A stretch of 64,000 nucleotides of DNA from MED-G105 sp039819085. GTDB lineage: Bacteria; Pseudomonadota; Alphaproteobacteria; Caulobacterales; Parvularculaceae. Position numbers and translations under genes: made by a program. Shown here piece by piece: positions 53,183 through 62,525 of this stretch. The notes under the pieces are model-generated. The model was not told the DNA's origin, made no database searches, and saw nothing but the letters and a program-made list of their open reading frames with translations. Location: assembly GCA_039819085.1 (NCBI GenBank), contig JBCBSQ010000012.1, positions 27,903-91,902 on the forward strand, written 5' to 3'. Positions within the stretch are counted from its first letter, which is position 1. The number at the start of each line of letters is the position of its first letter.

Positions 53183-54526
53183 TCAGGCGCCGGCGATCGT
53201 CATCTCGCCGACCAACGTCGTCGGCGCATTCGTCGCTCCGCGGAATTCAAGGTCGTTGGCGGGTCGAAGCGCCGCGTACATGTCGATGAGATTGCCGGCG
53301 ATCGTGATTTCGCTCACGGGATAGGTCAACGCGCCGTCCTCAATCCAAAGGCCTGAACAGCCGACAGAATAGTCGCCCGTATTCGGATTAACCTGCGGGC
53401 CGAACATGTCGGTGACGAAAAGCCCTTCGCCTGCGTCCGCGATGAGCGCTTCGGGCGAACGGTCGCCAGCTTCCAGAAACAAATTCGTGGACGACGCGCC
53501 TGGTCCGCCGCCGGCGCCGCGGGTCGCTCGGCCGTTCGTTTCGAGGCCAAGTTGTCGCGCGTGGGCGGAGTTCATGATCCAGGTCGTCAGCGCGCCATCG
53601 TCGATGATGTTGAGCTTCTCCGCTTGGACGCCTTCGCCGTCAAAGGGCCGCGAGCCATGTCCACGCGGGATGAACGGGTCGTCAATGACTGAAATTCCGG
53701 TGCTGAAAATCCGTTCCCCAAGCTTATCCTTCAGAAAGCTGACGCCCCGCGCGATCGCCGCGCCATTGATCGAGCCTGAAAGGTGCCGCAAGAGTGACGC
53801 CGATAAACGATTGTCAAAGATGACCGGCGCTTTCCGGCTCTCTACTTTTCGCGGCGACAGACGCCGAACCGCCCGCTCGCCAGCGTTTCGCCCGATCTCT
53901 TCGACTCCGCGCATGTCCGCTGCGTGAGTCTTGGAATCGTAGTCGTAGTCGCGCTCCATCCCGTTCTCATCCTCCGCGAGAACGCTGACGGAGACGGAGT
54001 GGCTCGCGCCGCCGGTTTCCCCGAAGAAGCCGTCGGACGTGATGAGCCATTTGCGGCCTTCGCCATAACTCGCCCCGGCGCCGGAGGAATTGACGACGCC
54101 TTTGACGGCGAGCGCCGCTTCTTCGCAGGCTGCGGCTCGGTTCCGCAGCGCGTCCGTACCCGGATCGCTGAAATCCCCGAGATCGAGGTCAATGAACGGC
54201 GGTTTGGCGAGACGCTCCTTTGGCGCGAGGCCGACATAAGGGTCTTCCGGCGCCGCCTTGGCCATCGCCGCGCATCTCTCCACGAGGGCGTCCAGTTCGG
54301 ATTTGACCGTCTCCGTCGTCGCGACGGTGGCGGCGCGTTTGCCGATGATGATCCGCAGACCAAGATCCAGGTTTTCGGAGCGTTCAACGTCCTCCAGCTT
54401 GCCGAGACGCCAGGAGACGCCGTGCGAGACGCCATTGTAGAGAACAGCGTCGGCGGCGTCCGCGCCGGCGGCCTGCGCCTTGGCGATGAGCGATTCAAGC
54501 AAGTCCTGAGCGGTGGAGGTTTTCAT
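53183..54526 (-). CDS. pmbA: PmbA/TldE-type modulator of the TldD metalloprotease
   Basis: A 447-residue protein of the TldD/PmbA family. Landmarks: DLGLRIIIGKRAATVATTE, NGAAIARGVSFLKDKLGERI, PFDGEGVQAEKLNIIDDG and SVGCSGLWIEDGALTYPVSEI. It lacks the HExxxH of TldD, as normal for the PmbA/TldE partner. Together they process peptides such as modified RiPPs and gyrase-targeting toxins. ATG 54526 is chosen; the stop lies 35 bases before DUF4170. Confidence 0.92.
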   Translation of the reverse strand: MKTSTAQDLLESLIAKAQAAGADAADAVLYNGVSHGVSWRLGKLEDVERSENLDLGLRIIIGKRAATVATTETVKSELDALVERCAAMAKAAPEDPYVGLAPKERLAKPPFIDLDLGDFSDPGTDALRNRAAACEEAALAVKGVVNSSGAGASYGEGRKWLITSDGFFGETGGASHSVSVSVLAEDENGMERDYDYDSKTHAADMRGVEEIGRNAGERAVRRLSPRKVESRKAPVIFDNRLSASLLRHLSGSINGAAIARGVSFLKDKLGERIFSTGISVIDDPFIPRGHGSRPFDGEGVQAEKLNIIDDGALTTWIMNSAHARQLGLETNGRATRGAGGGPGASSTNLFLEAGDRSPEALIADAGEGLFVTDMFGPQVNPNTGDYSVGCSGLWIEDGALTYPVSEITIAGNLIDMYAALRPANDLEFRGATNAPTTLVGEMTIAGA

Positions 54527-54671
54527 CCTTGCCGGAATAGACGCGAGGCGCGCCGTCCGCAACCTGTCGCCGTTCAGGACCTATAGGGGCGGCGGGATTT
54601 CGGCGGATCGAAGCCGCGAAGGCTGGTCGGATGGCGCCCATCGATTACGGCGGCGCGAGGAAATGACGCGG

Positions 54672-55316
54672 CTACGATCCGTTGAGTTCCTTCGCTGCGT
54701 CTTCCCCCCATTCGCGCATCGCCGGCAGATCGAGCATCATCTCCATCCATTCGGCCGCGGGAGGGGGCAGATCGATGGGCCCGTATGTGCGGAACCGCGA
54801 GGCGACCGGCGCGTACATGGCGTCCGCGATGGAAAAGTCGCCATAAAGAAACGCGCCGCCATGAGGGACTCCGAAGCGTTCGCGCGCCTCGGTCCAGAGG
54901 TCGGCGATGCGGGCGATGTCCCTTGCGACGCCGCCGCTTGTCGTATGTCGAAGGTCTTCGCGCGTGAACATCATCGGCCAGACGGTTCTGAGGTTCGAAA
55001 ACCCGGAATGCATCTCCGCCGACGCCGATCGCGCATGCGCGCGCGCTTGCGCGCTGGCCGGCCAGAGGCCTTTCTCGGGGAAGCTCTCGTTCAGGTATTC
55101 GAGAATGGCGAGGCTGTCCCAGACGACCGTCTCCCCATCTTTCAGACAGGGAACGAACCCCGACGGCGACAGCCGGCGCAGGTTCTCGCGGGAGTCTGGC
55201 CGATCGAGCCGCACCAGCTCCTCCGTAAAGGGAATACCAAGGTGGCGCATCGCGAGCCAAGGCCGCAAAGACCAGCTCGACAGGTTCTTGTCGCCGATAA
55301 TCAGCGTAAGCGTCAT
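54672..55316 (-). CDS. Glutathione S-transferase
   Basis: A 214-residue GST. The thioredoxin-fold N-domain (LIIGDKNLSSWSLRPWLAMRH, with a Ser in the catalytic area and VPCLKDGETVVWDSLAILEYL for GSH binding) is followed by an all-helical C-domain (residues 90-205). Detoxification or redox role; substrate unknown. Upstream amidotransferase gene is 18 bases away in the same direction. Confidence 0.9.
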   Translation of the reverse strand: MTLTLIIGDKNLSSWSLRPWLAMRHLGIPFTEELVRLDRPDSRENLRRLSPSGFVPCLKDGETVVWDSLAILEYLNESFPEKGLWPASAQARAHARSASAEMHSGFSNLRTVWPMMFTREDLRHTTSGGVARDIARIADLWTEARERFGVPHGGAFLYGDFSIADAMYAPVASRFRTYGPIDLPPPAAEWMEMMLDLPAMREWGEDAAKELNGS

Positions 55317-55334
55317 TGCGCGCCTCCTTACGCC

Positions 55335-56042
55335 CTACGCCGTTTGATAGAAAGCGGCGATCCACCGCGCGAGCGTGGCCCGTCCGCTATCGGCGCGCAA
55401 GGATTGCAGCCCGTCCGCTACGCGATCGCCCGGAATGCGGTCGCGGCGGGCGGCGAGGAGGTCTGACGCGAACCCGTGCTCGAACTCCGGGTGCATTTGG
55501 AATGAGACGGCGGGCCCTTGCGCATAGGCGAGCGCGCCATTGGGGCAGAACTCGGATCCGGCGAGCACCCGCGCGCCCGCTGGCGCCTCGACGACCTGGT
55601 CCTGATGGGAGACGGCGCAGGAAATCTCTTGGGTAATGGGGTCCATCCACGCGCTTTCGTTATGCACTCGGTAGCGATGGACGCCGACGCCCCAACCCTT
55701 TTCAGACTTCTCCACGCGCCCGCCTAGGGCGGCGGCGATTGCCTGATGGCCGAAGCAGATCCCGACCTGCGGCGTGCGCGTCGCGGCGGCTGCGCGGATC
55801 GTTTCAAACAGCGGCGCGATCCAGTCATGGTCCTCATAGACGCCCGCCGGGGAACCAGTGATGAGATAGCCATCGACGTTTTGCGTTTCTGGCGTTTCGT
55901 CGCCGTCAAAGACGCGCGCGACGGCGAAGTCAGCGCCCGGCATCAGCGGCGCCAGCATCTCGACCATCATCTCGCCATAGCCTGGATGACGCTCCCGCAC
56001 GGGGCTCGGCGGCGCGCCGGTCTCAAGGATCGCTATTCGCAT
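55335..56042 (-). CDS. Class I glutamine amidotransferase (GMP-synthase-like)
   Basis: A 235-residue GATase domain protein. Catalytic Cys in VGICFGHQAIAAALGG and His in FQMHPEFEHGF. The N-terminus IAILETGAPP and GYGEMMVEML is typical of the stand-alone GMP-synthase-like (YfeJ/PuuD-like) group with no fused synthetase. The acceptor reaction is unknown. ATG 56042, leftward, likely with the downstream GST. Confidence 0.9.
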   Translation of the reverse strand: MRIAILETGAPPSPVRERHPGYGEMMVEMLAPLMPGADFAVARVFDGDETPETQNVDGYLITGSPAGVYEDHDWIAPLFETIRAAAATRTPQVGICFGHQAIAAALGGRVEKSEKGWGVGVHRYRVHNESAWMDPITQEISCAVSHQDQVVEAPAGARVLAGSEFCPNGALAYAQGPAVSFQMHPEFEHGFASDLLAARRDRIPGDRVADGLQSLRADSGRATLARWIAAFYQTA

Positions 56043-56067
56043 TTACCGGGCTCCTTGCGGGCGGGCG

Positions 56068-57345
56068 TTATGGGTTTAGCTGCCGTTTCAGCCCGAATAA
56101 TCGGTACACGATGCTTCGCAAGGCGACAAGCTTCGTTTTGGCGCGAGCGATCGCCGGAAAACGCTGCCGAAGGAACATCTCGGATCTGGCGAGCGCTATG
56201 TATCGCCGCGATTTGTCCATCATTCTCCCGATCGGCTTCGACACGTCGGACCGCGCAAGCGCATCCGCCTTATTGCGGATCTCCCGGGCGAACACGTACT
56301 CGCCTTCGGTGCGGAGGAAGATATCCTCGGCTTTCGCCGGGGCGTATCCGGACCAATCGAATGTCGTCGCGAGGCGCCGGTCAACGTTCGCCAAGTCGAG
56401 CGTCATCATGGTGCGGAGACATTTTTGGCATCCTGAGCAATTGACGAAAGGACCGGGCAGTCGGCCTTCGCCGCAAACGCTCAAGATAGAGAGAGCGTCA
56501 GGGTCCTCGGCGATGCGAAAGGTCTTTTGCACGCGATCCACGTCAGCGCCGAAATGGCCTACGCGCAGCGTGCGGGTCGAAAACAATGGATCGGTCGACG
56601 GATGCGAGCCCCAGGGGATGAGCTGGTGATGTGCGTAGGTCGACGAAATCTCCGCAGCGCGAATTGAACCGGAAAGCGCATGCGCGACGGCGGCGAGCGC
56701 CGCCCCATGACTAAGGTACGCCCAGGCGTCATGCACTTCGGGTACCGCTGTCATAAGGTTGCTGGCGATAAAATAGTGCTTTCGATTGGTCGCCTGAGCG
56801 TAGGGACTGAGTTCCGCGAGCCTGTCAAAGCCCCCTCGAATCGCTGTCGGCTCATCCGCCACATGCGCAATCGATATAAGGCTGGTGATTTTCGGACCCA
56901 GCTTTGTGGTCGTGTAGAGTGAATCCACTCCGCCTGAAAAAAAGGCCGCGACGTCGCGATCATCAACGACGTCATCCATCGAGTGCGACGCAGCGTCCGG
57001 AGCCCTTTGCGCTGAAACCGACACCTTGCGCCGATAAGGACGCCAGCTTCGCCAAATCTCCTGCGCTTTGTCGAAGCCGTGTATGATCTCCTCGCTCGCA
57101 GGCAGCGATTGTTCGTAGTCCTCGGCAAGCGCGAATGCGCACATCGCGCCCAGAATAAAGATGTGGTCTTTCGTGACCGGCGGCGGAACGCCCGCGGGAC
57201 GGGTAAGATGAATATCGAATGACGCGCCGGAGCGCCGCGCGAAACGAACCCTTTCGCGAAAGAACTCGTCTTCGCTCTCGACTAGTTCGACCAACTCCAT
57301 CGAGAAAGCGCTCCCCAACGCTATCGGCTGGGTCGTCGCTAGCAT
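56068..57345 (-). CDS. Orphan PP-loop ATPase-like protein (SGGVDS)
   Basis: A 425-residue protein. The PP-loop pyrophosphatase motif AAFFSGGVDSLYTTT (about residue 130) is typical of asparagine-synthase, QueC and ThiI-like enzymes that adenylate a substrate. A Cys cluster near residue 310 (VNCSGCQKCLRTM) may bind zinc or be catalytic. The C-terminus is helical and basic. No pathway genes surround it, so the substrate is unknown; the family often appears near surface-polysaccharide or cofactor genes. ATG 57345 lacks a strong ribosome site. Confidence 0.75.
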   Translation of the reverse strand: MLATTQPIALGSAFSMELVELVESEDEFFRERVRFARRSGASFDIHLTRPAGVPPPVTKDHIFILGAMCAFALAEDYEQSLPASEEIIHGFDKAQEIWRSWRPYRRKVSVSAQRAPDAASHSMDDVVDDRDVAAFFSGGVDSLYTTTKLGPKITSLISIAHVADEPTAIRGGFDRLAELSPYAQATNRKHYFIASNLMTAVPEVHDAWAYLSHGAALAAVAHALSGSIRAAEISSTYAHHQLIPWGSHPSTDPLFSTRTLRVGHFGADVDRVQKTFRIAEDPDALSILSVCGEGRLPGPFVNCSGCQKCLRTMMTLDLANVDRRLATTFDWSGYAPAKAEDIFLRTEGEYVFAREIRNKADALARSDVSKPIGRMMDKSRRYIALARSEMFLRQRFPAIARAKTKLVALRSIVYRLFGLKRQLNP

Positions 57346-57464
57346 AAAAGGGGCGTTGATGTCCCGTGGTTAAAGCCGCCGCCGGGAATGTTCAGGACGT
57401 TCGTCCTGATCTCAAACTGAGCAAAACTTGCAACAGCCGCCGCCTTGCAGCCGCCGGCGACAAA

Positions 57465-57740
57465 TCACTCAGCGGCGGCGCTGGCGGCAGGATGCGTCCG
57501 GTCGATCGTTTTGCGCACAATGGGCGGGCATCTATGGCGATAACGCATCAATTTCTCGTCGAGAGAAGGATGCCGGGAGCGCAATTTCTTCACGATGCGC
57601 TGCACAAACGGCACGTATGGCGCCAGCAGCGTCAAACCGATCGTGATCATGATGAGGCCGAAAGGGATGGGCAGCGGGAGGACCACAAGGCCCGTCAGAA
57701 CCAAAAAAGCGCCAAGCGCCTGATGGAGAATCGGCAGCAT
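57465..57740 (-). CDS. Small two-TM membrane protein (PGPGW-like)
   Basis: A 91-residue protein: two membrane helices joined by a short Pro-Phe-Gly turn (ALGAFLVLTGLVVLPLPIPF and GLIMITIGLTLLAPYVPFV) and a basic C-tail (RSRHPSLDEKLMRYRHRCPP). Resembles the PGPGW family of alphaproteobacterial inner-membrane proteins. Role unknown. It is divergent from ubiD across 255 bases. Confidence 0.75.
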   Translation of the reverse strand: MLPILHQALGAFLVLTGLVVLPLPIPFGLIMITIGLTLLAPYVPFVQRIVKKLRSRHPSLDEKLMRYRHRCPPIVRKTIDRTHPAASAAAE

Positions 57741-57995
57741 CCTGCGTTCCGTCTCGCCTTAATACCCAGGCGACCCGAACGCCTGCTCATACACACCATA
57801 CGATATGGCCACGCGACTTGATCGTAAAGTGGGAACGAAAAACGAAAGTTAATTGCGCTGAAGTCCGCCATTGCGGCGTGGCGTCCGCGTTTGAGGAGCG
57901 CCAAGTCGCGTGGCGCATGGCCGCAGCGGCGCGCGGGCGACGTGCCAAGCGCATCGATCGGGCCTAATCGATGCCTCGTTTCTTGGAGAGTTTCC

Positions 57996-59540
57996 ATGCC
58001 TTACCGATCCCTGCGCGACTTTCTTCAGATGCTGGAAGCCAAGGGCGAACTCGCCCGCGTGACGCGGCCCGTGTCCACGGTGCTGGAGATGACCGAGATC
58101 CAGACGCGGCTCCTCGCAGAGGGCGGGCCGGCGGTGATTTTCGAAAAGGCGGTGATGGCGGATGGGACAGTTTCGTCCATTCCTGTGCTGGTGAACCTTT
58201 TCGGGACGGTCAAGCGCGTCGCAATGGGCGTGACGATGGGCGTCGCCGACGCCGAAGGCCTTAGCGACGCCCAGAGACTTCGGGAGGTCGGCGAGACTCT
58301 CGCCTTCTTGCGTCAGCCGGAGCCGCCGGCGGGCCTCAAAGACGCGTTTGAGTTGTTGCCCCTCGCCAAGACGGTCCTGTCGATGAAGCCGGCAACGAAG
58401 GCTTTTGGCTCGGCGCCCTGCCAGGAGGTCGTGCTAACCGGAGATGACGTCGATCTCAGCGCCCTGCCGATCCAGACCTGCTGGCCGGGCGAACCGGCGC
58501 CGCTGATCACCTGGCCGCTGGTCGTCACGAAAGGTCCCTCGGACGCGCGCGAGGATAACTTCAATCTCGGTATCTACCGCATGCAGAAGATTGGAAAGAA
58601 CAAGACGATCATGCGGTGGCTCGCCCATCGCGGCGGCGCCCAGCAGCACAGGCGATGGGGAAGGGAGAAATCCGACCCGATGCCGGCCGCGGCTGTCCTT
58701 GGCGCCGACCCCGGCGTCATCATCGCCGCGGTGACGCCGGTGCCGGACACATTGTCAGAGTACCAGTTCGCAGGCCTCGTGCGCGGCCGCAAAGCTGAGC
58801 TTGTCGCTTGCAAGACCGTGCCGCTGAAAGTCCCTGCAGAGGCGGAGATCGTCCTTGAGGGGCATGTTTCGCTTGACGAGTACGCAGACGAAGGGCCGTA
58901 TGGAGATCATACCGGCTACTACAATTCGGTGGAGCGCTTCCCTGTCTTTACCGTGTCCGCGATCACCATGCGCAAGGAGCCGATTTATCTCTCCACCTTC
59001 ACCGGCCGGCCGCCGGACGAGCCCTCCGTCCTCGGAGAGGCGTTGAACGAGGTCTTTATCCCCCTCCTGCGGCAGCAGTTCCCGGAGATCGTCGATTTCT
59101 GGCTGCCGCCGGAGGGCTGCAGCTATCGCATCGCAGTCATCAGTATGAAGAAGGCGTACCCGGGCCACGCCAAGCGGGTGATGATGGGCGCGTGGTCGTA
59201 CTTGCGCCAGTTTATGTACACAAAGTGGATCATCGTCGTCGACGCTGACGTCAACGCGCGCGACTGGAAGGATGTGATGTGGGCGATCTCCACCAAGATG
59301 GACCCGGCCCGAGACATTACCGTCGTTGAAAATACGCCGATCGATTATCTTGACTTCGCCTCGCCAGAGAGCGGCCTCGGCTCAAAGATCGGCCTTGACG
59401 CGACTGACAAGCTTCCGCCGGAAACCCATCGCGAGTGGGGCGAGGAGATCCGGATGGACGACGCCGTCATCGACAACGTCGACGCCATGTGGGGCGAGCT
59501 TGGCCTGCCTGGGACGGGCAAAGACATCTGGCGGCGCTAG
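57996..59540 (+). CDS. ubiD: 4-hydroxy-3-polyprenylbenzoate decarboxylase (UbiD)
   Basis: A 514-residue decarboxylase dependent on prenylated FMN, acting in ubiquinone synthesis. Key stretches: GPAVIFEKAVMADGTVSS, the prFMN-binding NLGIYRMQKIGKNK, ETH-type PYGDHTGYYNS, and the acidic catalytic C-domain LPPETHREWGEEI. Length fits the family (490-520). ATG 57996 follows GGAGAG; the frame before it is not conserved. Its UbiX partner is not in the window. Confidence 0.95.
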   Translation: MPYRSLRDFLQMLEAKGELARVTRPVSTVLEMTEIQTRLLAEGGPAVIFEKAVMADGTVSSIPVLVNLFGTVKRVAMGVTMGVADAEGLSDAQRLREVGETLAFLRQPEPPAGLKDAFELLPLAKTVLSMKPATKAFGSAPCQEVVLTGDDVDLSALPIQTCWPGEPAPLITWPLVVTKGPSDAREDNFNLGIYRMQKIGKNKTIMRWLAHRGGAQQHRRWGREKSDPMPAAAVLGADPGVIIAAVTPVPDTLSEYQFAGLVRGRKAELVACKTVPLKVPAEAEIVLEGHVSLDEYADEGPYGDHTGYYNSVERFPVFTVSAITMRKEPIYLSTFTGRPPDEPSVLGEALNEVFIPLLRQQFPEIVDFWLPPEGCSYRIAVISMKKAYPGHAKRVMMGAWSYLRQFMYTKWIIVVDADVNARDWKDVMWAISTKMDPARDITVVENTPIDYLDFASPESGLGSKIGLDATDKLPPETHREWGEEIRMDDAVIDNVDAMWGELGLPGTGKDIWRR

Positions 59541-59702
59541 GGCGCATGCTCTTCAGTAAGACTGGCATCTGTAATTGGATTTTCCGATTGCGCCCTGAAA
59601 CCCCCAGTTTTTTCCGCAAACGCGAAAAGCTACGACGTTCCGCCTGATCCGAGGCCGACGAAGCGTTGTATAGGGAACGCTGTCTAAATCCGGAGAAGCC
59701 GT

Positions 59703-60587
59703 ATGCTGCGTGAGTTTTCAGTCAATATCGTCAACCGCATCGCCGCCGCGTTGGTCGGCTTCATTGCGTTGTCCGGCGCAGCGTACGCCCAGGCCCCGCG
59801 CGTGTCCGGCGAGGCCGAGGCCGCTCAGCGGCGGCTTCCTCAAGGGCCCAAGGGCTGGCAGGTGCTGGTCGGCGGCGGCGCGCTCTATGCGCCGACTTAT
59901 CTCGGCGATGACGAGTATCAGCTCCGCGCGCTTCCCAATATCCAGATCACCTACAGCGACGTCTTCTTTGCGTCCGTTCAGACCGGCGTCGGCGCGAACC
60001 TTTGGCGTCAGGACGGGTTCCGCGCGGGGCCGATCGCCCGCGTCGCCTTCGCCCGCCAGGAGGACGGGATCCAGCCGTTCGTGATCGCCGGGCCGGACAC
60101 GACGGACCTTGAAGGCCTCGGCGACGTCGACACCACCTTCGAACTCGGCGGGTTTGTCGCCTATGAGACGCCCCGCTGGCAGGCGCTTTTCGAAGCGCGG
60201 CAAGGCGTCAACGGCCACGAGGGCTTCGTTCTTGACGCAGCGTTGAACTACCGCGGGCGCGGCAAGTCCTTTATCGGCGGCTATTCTTACACCATTGGCC
60301 CGCGCGTTCGGATCGTCGACGACAACTACAATGACGCCTATTTCTCGGTGACTGAGGCGCAGTCGGTCGCATCGGGTTTGCCGACGTTCAATGCGGGCGG
60401 CGGCGTGCAGACCTATGGCGTCGGCGCAAACCTCGTTCGTCCGATTGGCGCGAAGCGAAAGTTCATCGCTGTCTTCACCGCCAGCTATGATCGCGTTGCA
60501 GGCGATGCGGCCGATGCGCCGTTGGTCAGCCTGCGCGGCGACCGCAACCAGGCGAGCGTCGGGTTCTTCCTCAGCTATCGTCTCTAA
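59703..60587 (+). CDS. MipA/OmpV family outer-membrane protein
   Basis: A 294-residue protein with signal peptide (RIAAALVGFIALSGAAYAQA, residues 12-31) and a beta-barrel of the MipA/OmpV type: VGGGALYAPTYLGDDEY, TGVGANLWRQDGFRAG, and the terminal Phe-Tyr-Leu pattern GFFLSYRL expected for barrel insertion. It may anchor peptidoglycan enzymes (MipA) or act as an adhesin/porin. Single gene after ubiD. Confidence 0.9.
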   Translation: MLREFSVNIVNRIAAALVGFIALSGAAYAQAPRVSGEAEAAQRRLPQGPKGWQVLVGGGALYAPTYLGDDEYQLRALPNIQITYSDVFFASVQTGVGANLWRQDGFRAGPIARVAFARQEDGIQPFVIAGPDTTDLEGLGDVDTTFELGGFVAYETPRWQALFEARQGVNGHEGFVLDAALNYRGRGKSFIGGYSYTIGPRVRIVDDNYNDAYFSVTEAQSVASGLPTFNAGGGVQTYGVGANLVRPIGAKRKFIAVFTASYDRVAGDAADAPLVSLRGDRNQASVGFFLSYRL

Positions 60588-60708
60588 AGCGCGTCGCGGC
60601 GTCTGATCACGCTTGCTCACGAAACGCGTCACGCGAGGGTGGTTTGCGCGTGAGCGACCCGGCGGGGTCTCATTCGTCTGGATGTATGAAACCAGACGGG
60701 AGAGGCCA

Positions 60709-61245
60709 ATGCTGAAAGTTCTGACGCGCTACGCGCCGCACGGGTACGCGCTCTTCGCCGCAGCCGTTTTCACCGACAGCCTGCGCTTCAAATTCACCAA
60801 TCAGCCGGAGACGCAAGTGATCTTCGGCAAGCTGGACGCCTGGGCGGCGACTATCGGAGCGCCGGGGCTCTTCGCGCAGACCGGGCTCTTCAGCCAGTAC
60901 GTCATCGGGACGGCGGAGCTTTTCGCGGCGGCGTTTCTAGTGATTGGCATCCTGTCGCGCTTTCGCCGCTTGCAGGCGGTCGGCGCGCTCATCGCTTTGG
61001 CGATAATGACGGGCGCCTTGTCGTTCCACCTCTTCACGCCGCTCGGGGTTGATCCCAACAATGACGGTGGCGGGCTCTTTGCTATCGCAGTGGCCATCTG
61101 GCTTGGATCGATCGCCATGCTCGCCGCGCGTTTTCGCGACGCGGCCGCGATTTTCGGCGGGATGCTGAGCATCTTCCACACGCCCTCCCGGAGCGCGCAG
61201 TCGGACGTCTCGCTCGCGCCGCTGGCGGCGCAGGCTGCTGAATGA
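60709..61245 (+). CDS. DoxX-like membrane protein
   Basis: A 178-residue protein with four membrane helices (about 10-30, 62-90, 95-115, 125-145), including LFAAAVFTDSLRFKFTN and AELFAAAFLVIGILSRF, matching the DoxX/YkgB-like group. An oxidoreductase-associated membrane role is possible. ATG 60709 follows GGGAGAGG; the longer frame to 60613 is not convincing. It is convergent with leuB. Confidence 0.82.
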   Translation: MLKVLTRYAPHGYALFAAAVFTDSLRFKFTNQPETQVIFGKLDAWAATIGAPGLFAQTGLFSQYVIGTAELFAAAFLVIGILSRFRRLQAVGALIALAIMTGALSFHLFTPLGVDPNNDGGGLFAIAVAIWLGSIAMLAARFRDAAAIFGGMLSIFHTPSRSAQSDVSLAPLAAQAAE

Positions 61246-61438
61246 GTTCCATTTGTCGGCGTCCGATCTTGCGGGGCTCCGTCACGCCGACGCTAAGCCG
61301 ACCGCGTTTTGCGGGAATGGTCTCATCAACGCGGGCGTCAAGTAAAATGCCGCGTTGACCAAGATGTCGCCGTCTGGCCTGCCCGGGCCGGCGGTCCTGA
61401 CCGCCCACGTTCTCTCCCCCCTGTGTTGGGCGTAAGGG

Positions 61439-61466
61439 CGCCCGGGGCTTTTCGAAGTCCCGGGCG
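61439..61466. terminator. Strong UUCG-loop hairpin between convergent genes
   Basis: CGCCCGGGGCTT pairs with AAGTCCCGGGCG around a TTCG tetraloop, a 12-bp stem with one G-T pair. It lies 12 bases past the leuB stop. No T-run follows on either strand, so it may act as a bidirectional transcript end or stability element. Confidence 0.5.
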
Positions 61467-61478
61467 GACGGGGAGGGG

Positions 61479-62507
61479 TTAATTCATCCGTTCCAGGATC
61501 GCCTGCGTCAGGTCCTTCGTCGACATCGCTCCGCCGAGATCCCGCGTCGCCGCGCCGCTGGCGAGCGCTTCCCGGACAGCCGTCTCTACGGTTGCGGCGG
61601 CCTCCTCCTGCTTCATGGAGTGCCGTAAAAGCATCGCCGCGGAGAGGATTGCGCCGACGGGGTTTGCGACGCCCTGGCCTGCGATGTCCGGCGCGGAGCC
61701 GTGGATGGGTTCATAGAGCCCCTTGCCGTCGCCAATGGACGCGGAAGGAGCCATGCCGATCGAGCCTGACAGCACCGACGCTTCGTCGCTCAAGATGTCG
61801 CCAAACATGTTCTCCGTCAGGATCACGTCAAAGTTCCCCGGGCGGGTGATGAGATGCATCGCCATGGCGTCGACGAGGACATGCTCCAGTTCGACATCGG
61901 AAAACTCCGCTTCGTGGAGTTCCTCGACCGCAGCGCGCCATAAGCGGCTGGTGGCGAGCACGTTCGCCTTGTCGACGCTTGCGAGTTTGCCCCGTCGGCC
62001 GCGAGCGGCCTCGAACGCGACGCAGGCGACACGGGCCACTTCTTCTTTCGTGTAGACGCAAAGGTCGCTCGCCCGCGCCGTTCCTTCTTCGCGGTCGCCA
62101 TAGTAGACGCCGCCATTCAGCTCCCGGACGATGAGGAAATCCACGCCCTTTGCGACGCCCGGCTTCAGCGGTGAGCGCGCCTCAAAGCCTGCTTCGACAC
62201 GGGTCGGCCGAAGATTGGCGTAGACGCCGAGATCCTGACGCAGGTCGAGAAGGCCCTTTTCAGGCCGGATCGGCGCATCGTCCCACTTCGGTCCCCCGAC
62301 GGCGCCGAGAAACACCGCGTCGGCCCGTGCGACTGCGGCCTTCGTTTCCTCCGGGTACGGCGCGCCGGCCGCATCTATCCCGGCGCCGCCGAAGGGCGCT
62401 TCGGCGAAGGCGATGTCGAGATTGCAGGCGGCGAGAACGGCGCGCGCTGTTTCCGCAACTTCCGGCCCGACGCCGTCGCCCGGCAGCATTGCGATTTTGA
62501 ACGTCAT
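61479..62507 (-). CDS. leuB: 3-isopropylmalate dehydrogenase
   Basis: A 342-residue NAD-dependent enzyme converting 3-isopropylmalate to the 2-oxo precursor of leucine. LPGDGVGPEVAETA, RELNGGVYYGDRE, the Lys/Tyr active-site region and NMFGDILSDEASVLSGSIG with VPANPVG-type GVANPVGAILS are conserved. It is third in the leuC-leuD-leuB order, starting 18 bases after leuD. Confidence 0.97.
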   Translation of the reverse strand: MTFKIAMLPGDGVGPEVAETARAVLAACNLDIAFAEAPFGGAGIDAAGAPYPEETKAAVARADAVFLGAVGGPKWDDAPIRPEKGLLDLRQDLGVYANLRPTRVEAGFEARSPLKPGVAKGVDFLIVRELNGGVYYGDREEGTARASDLCVYTKEEVARVACVAFEAARGRRGKLASVDKANVLATSRLWRAAVEELHEAEFSDVELEHVLVDAMAMHLITRPGNFDVILTENMFGDILSDEASVLSGSIGMAPSASIGDGKGLYEPIHGSAPDIAGQGVANPVGAILSAAMLLRHSMKQEEAAATVETAVREALASGAATRDLGGAMSTKDLTQAILERMN

Positions 62508-62525
62508 CTTTCTAGTCCTGAACGG

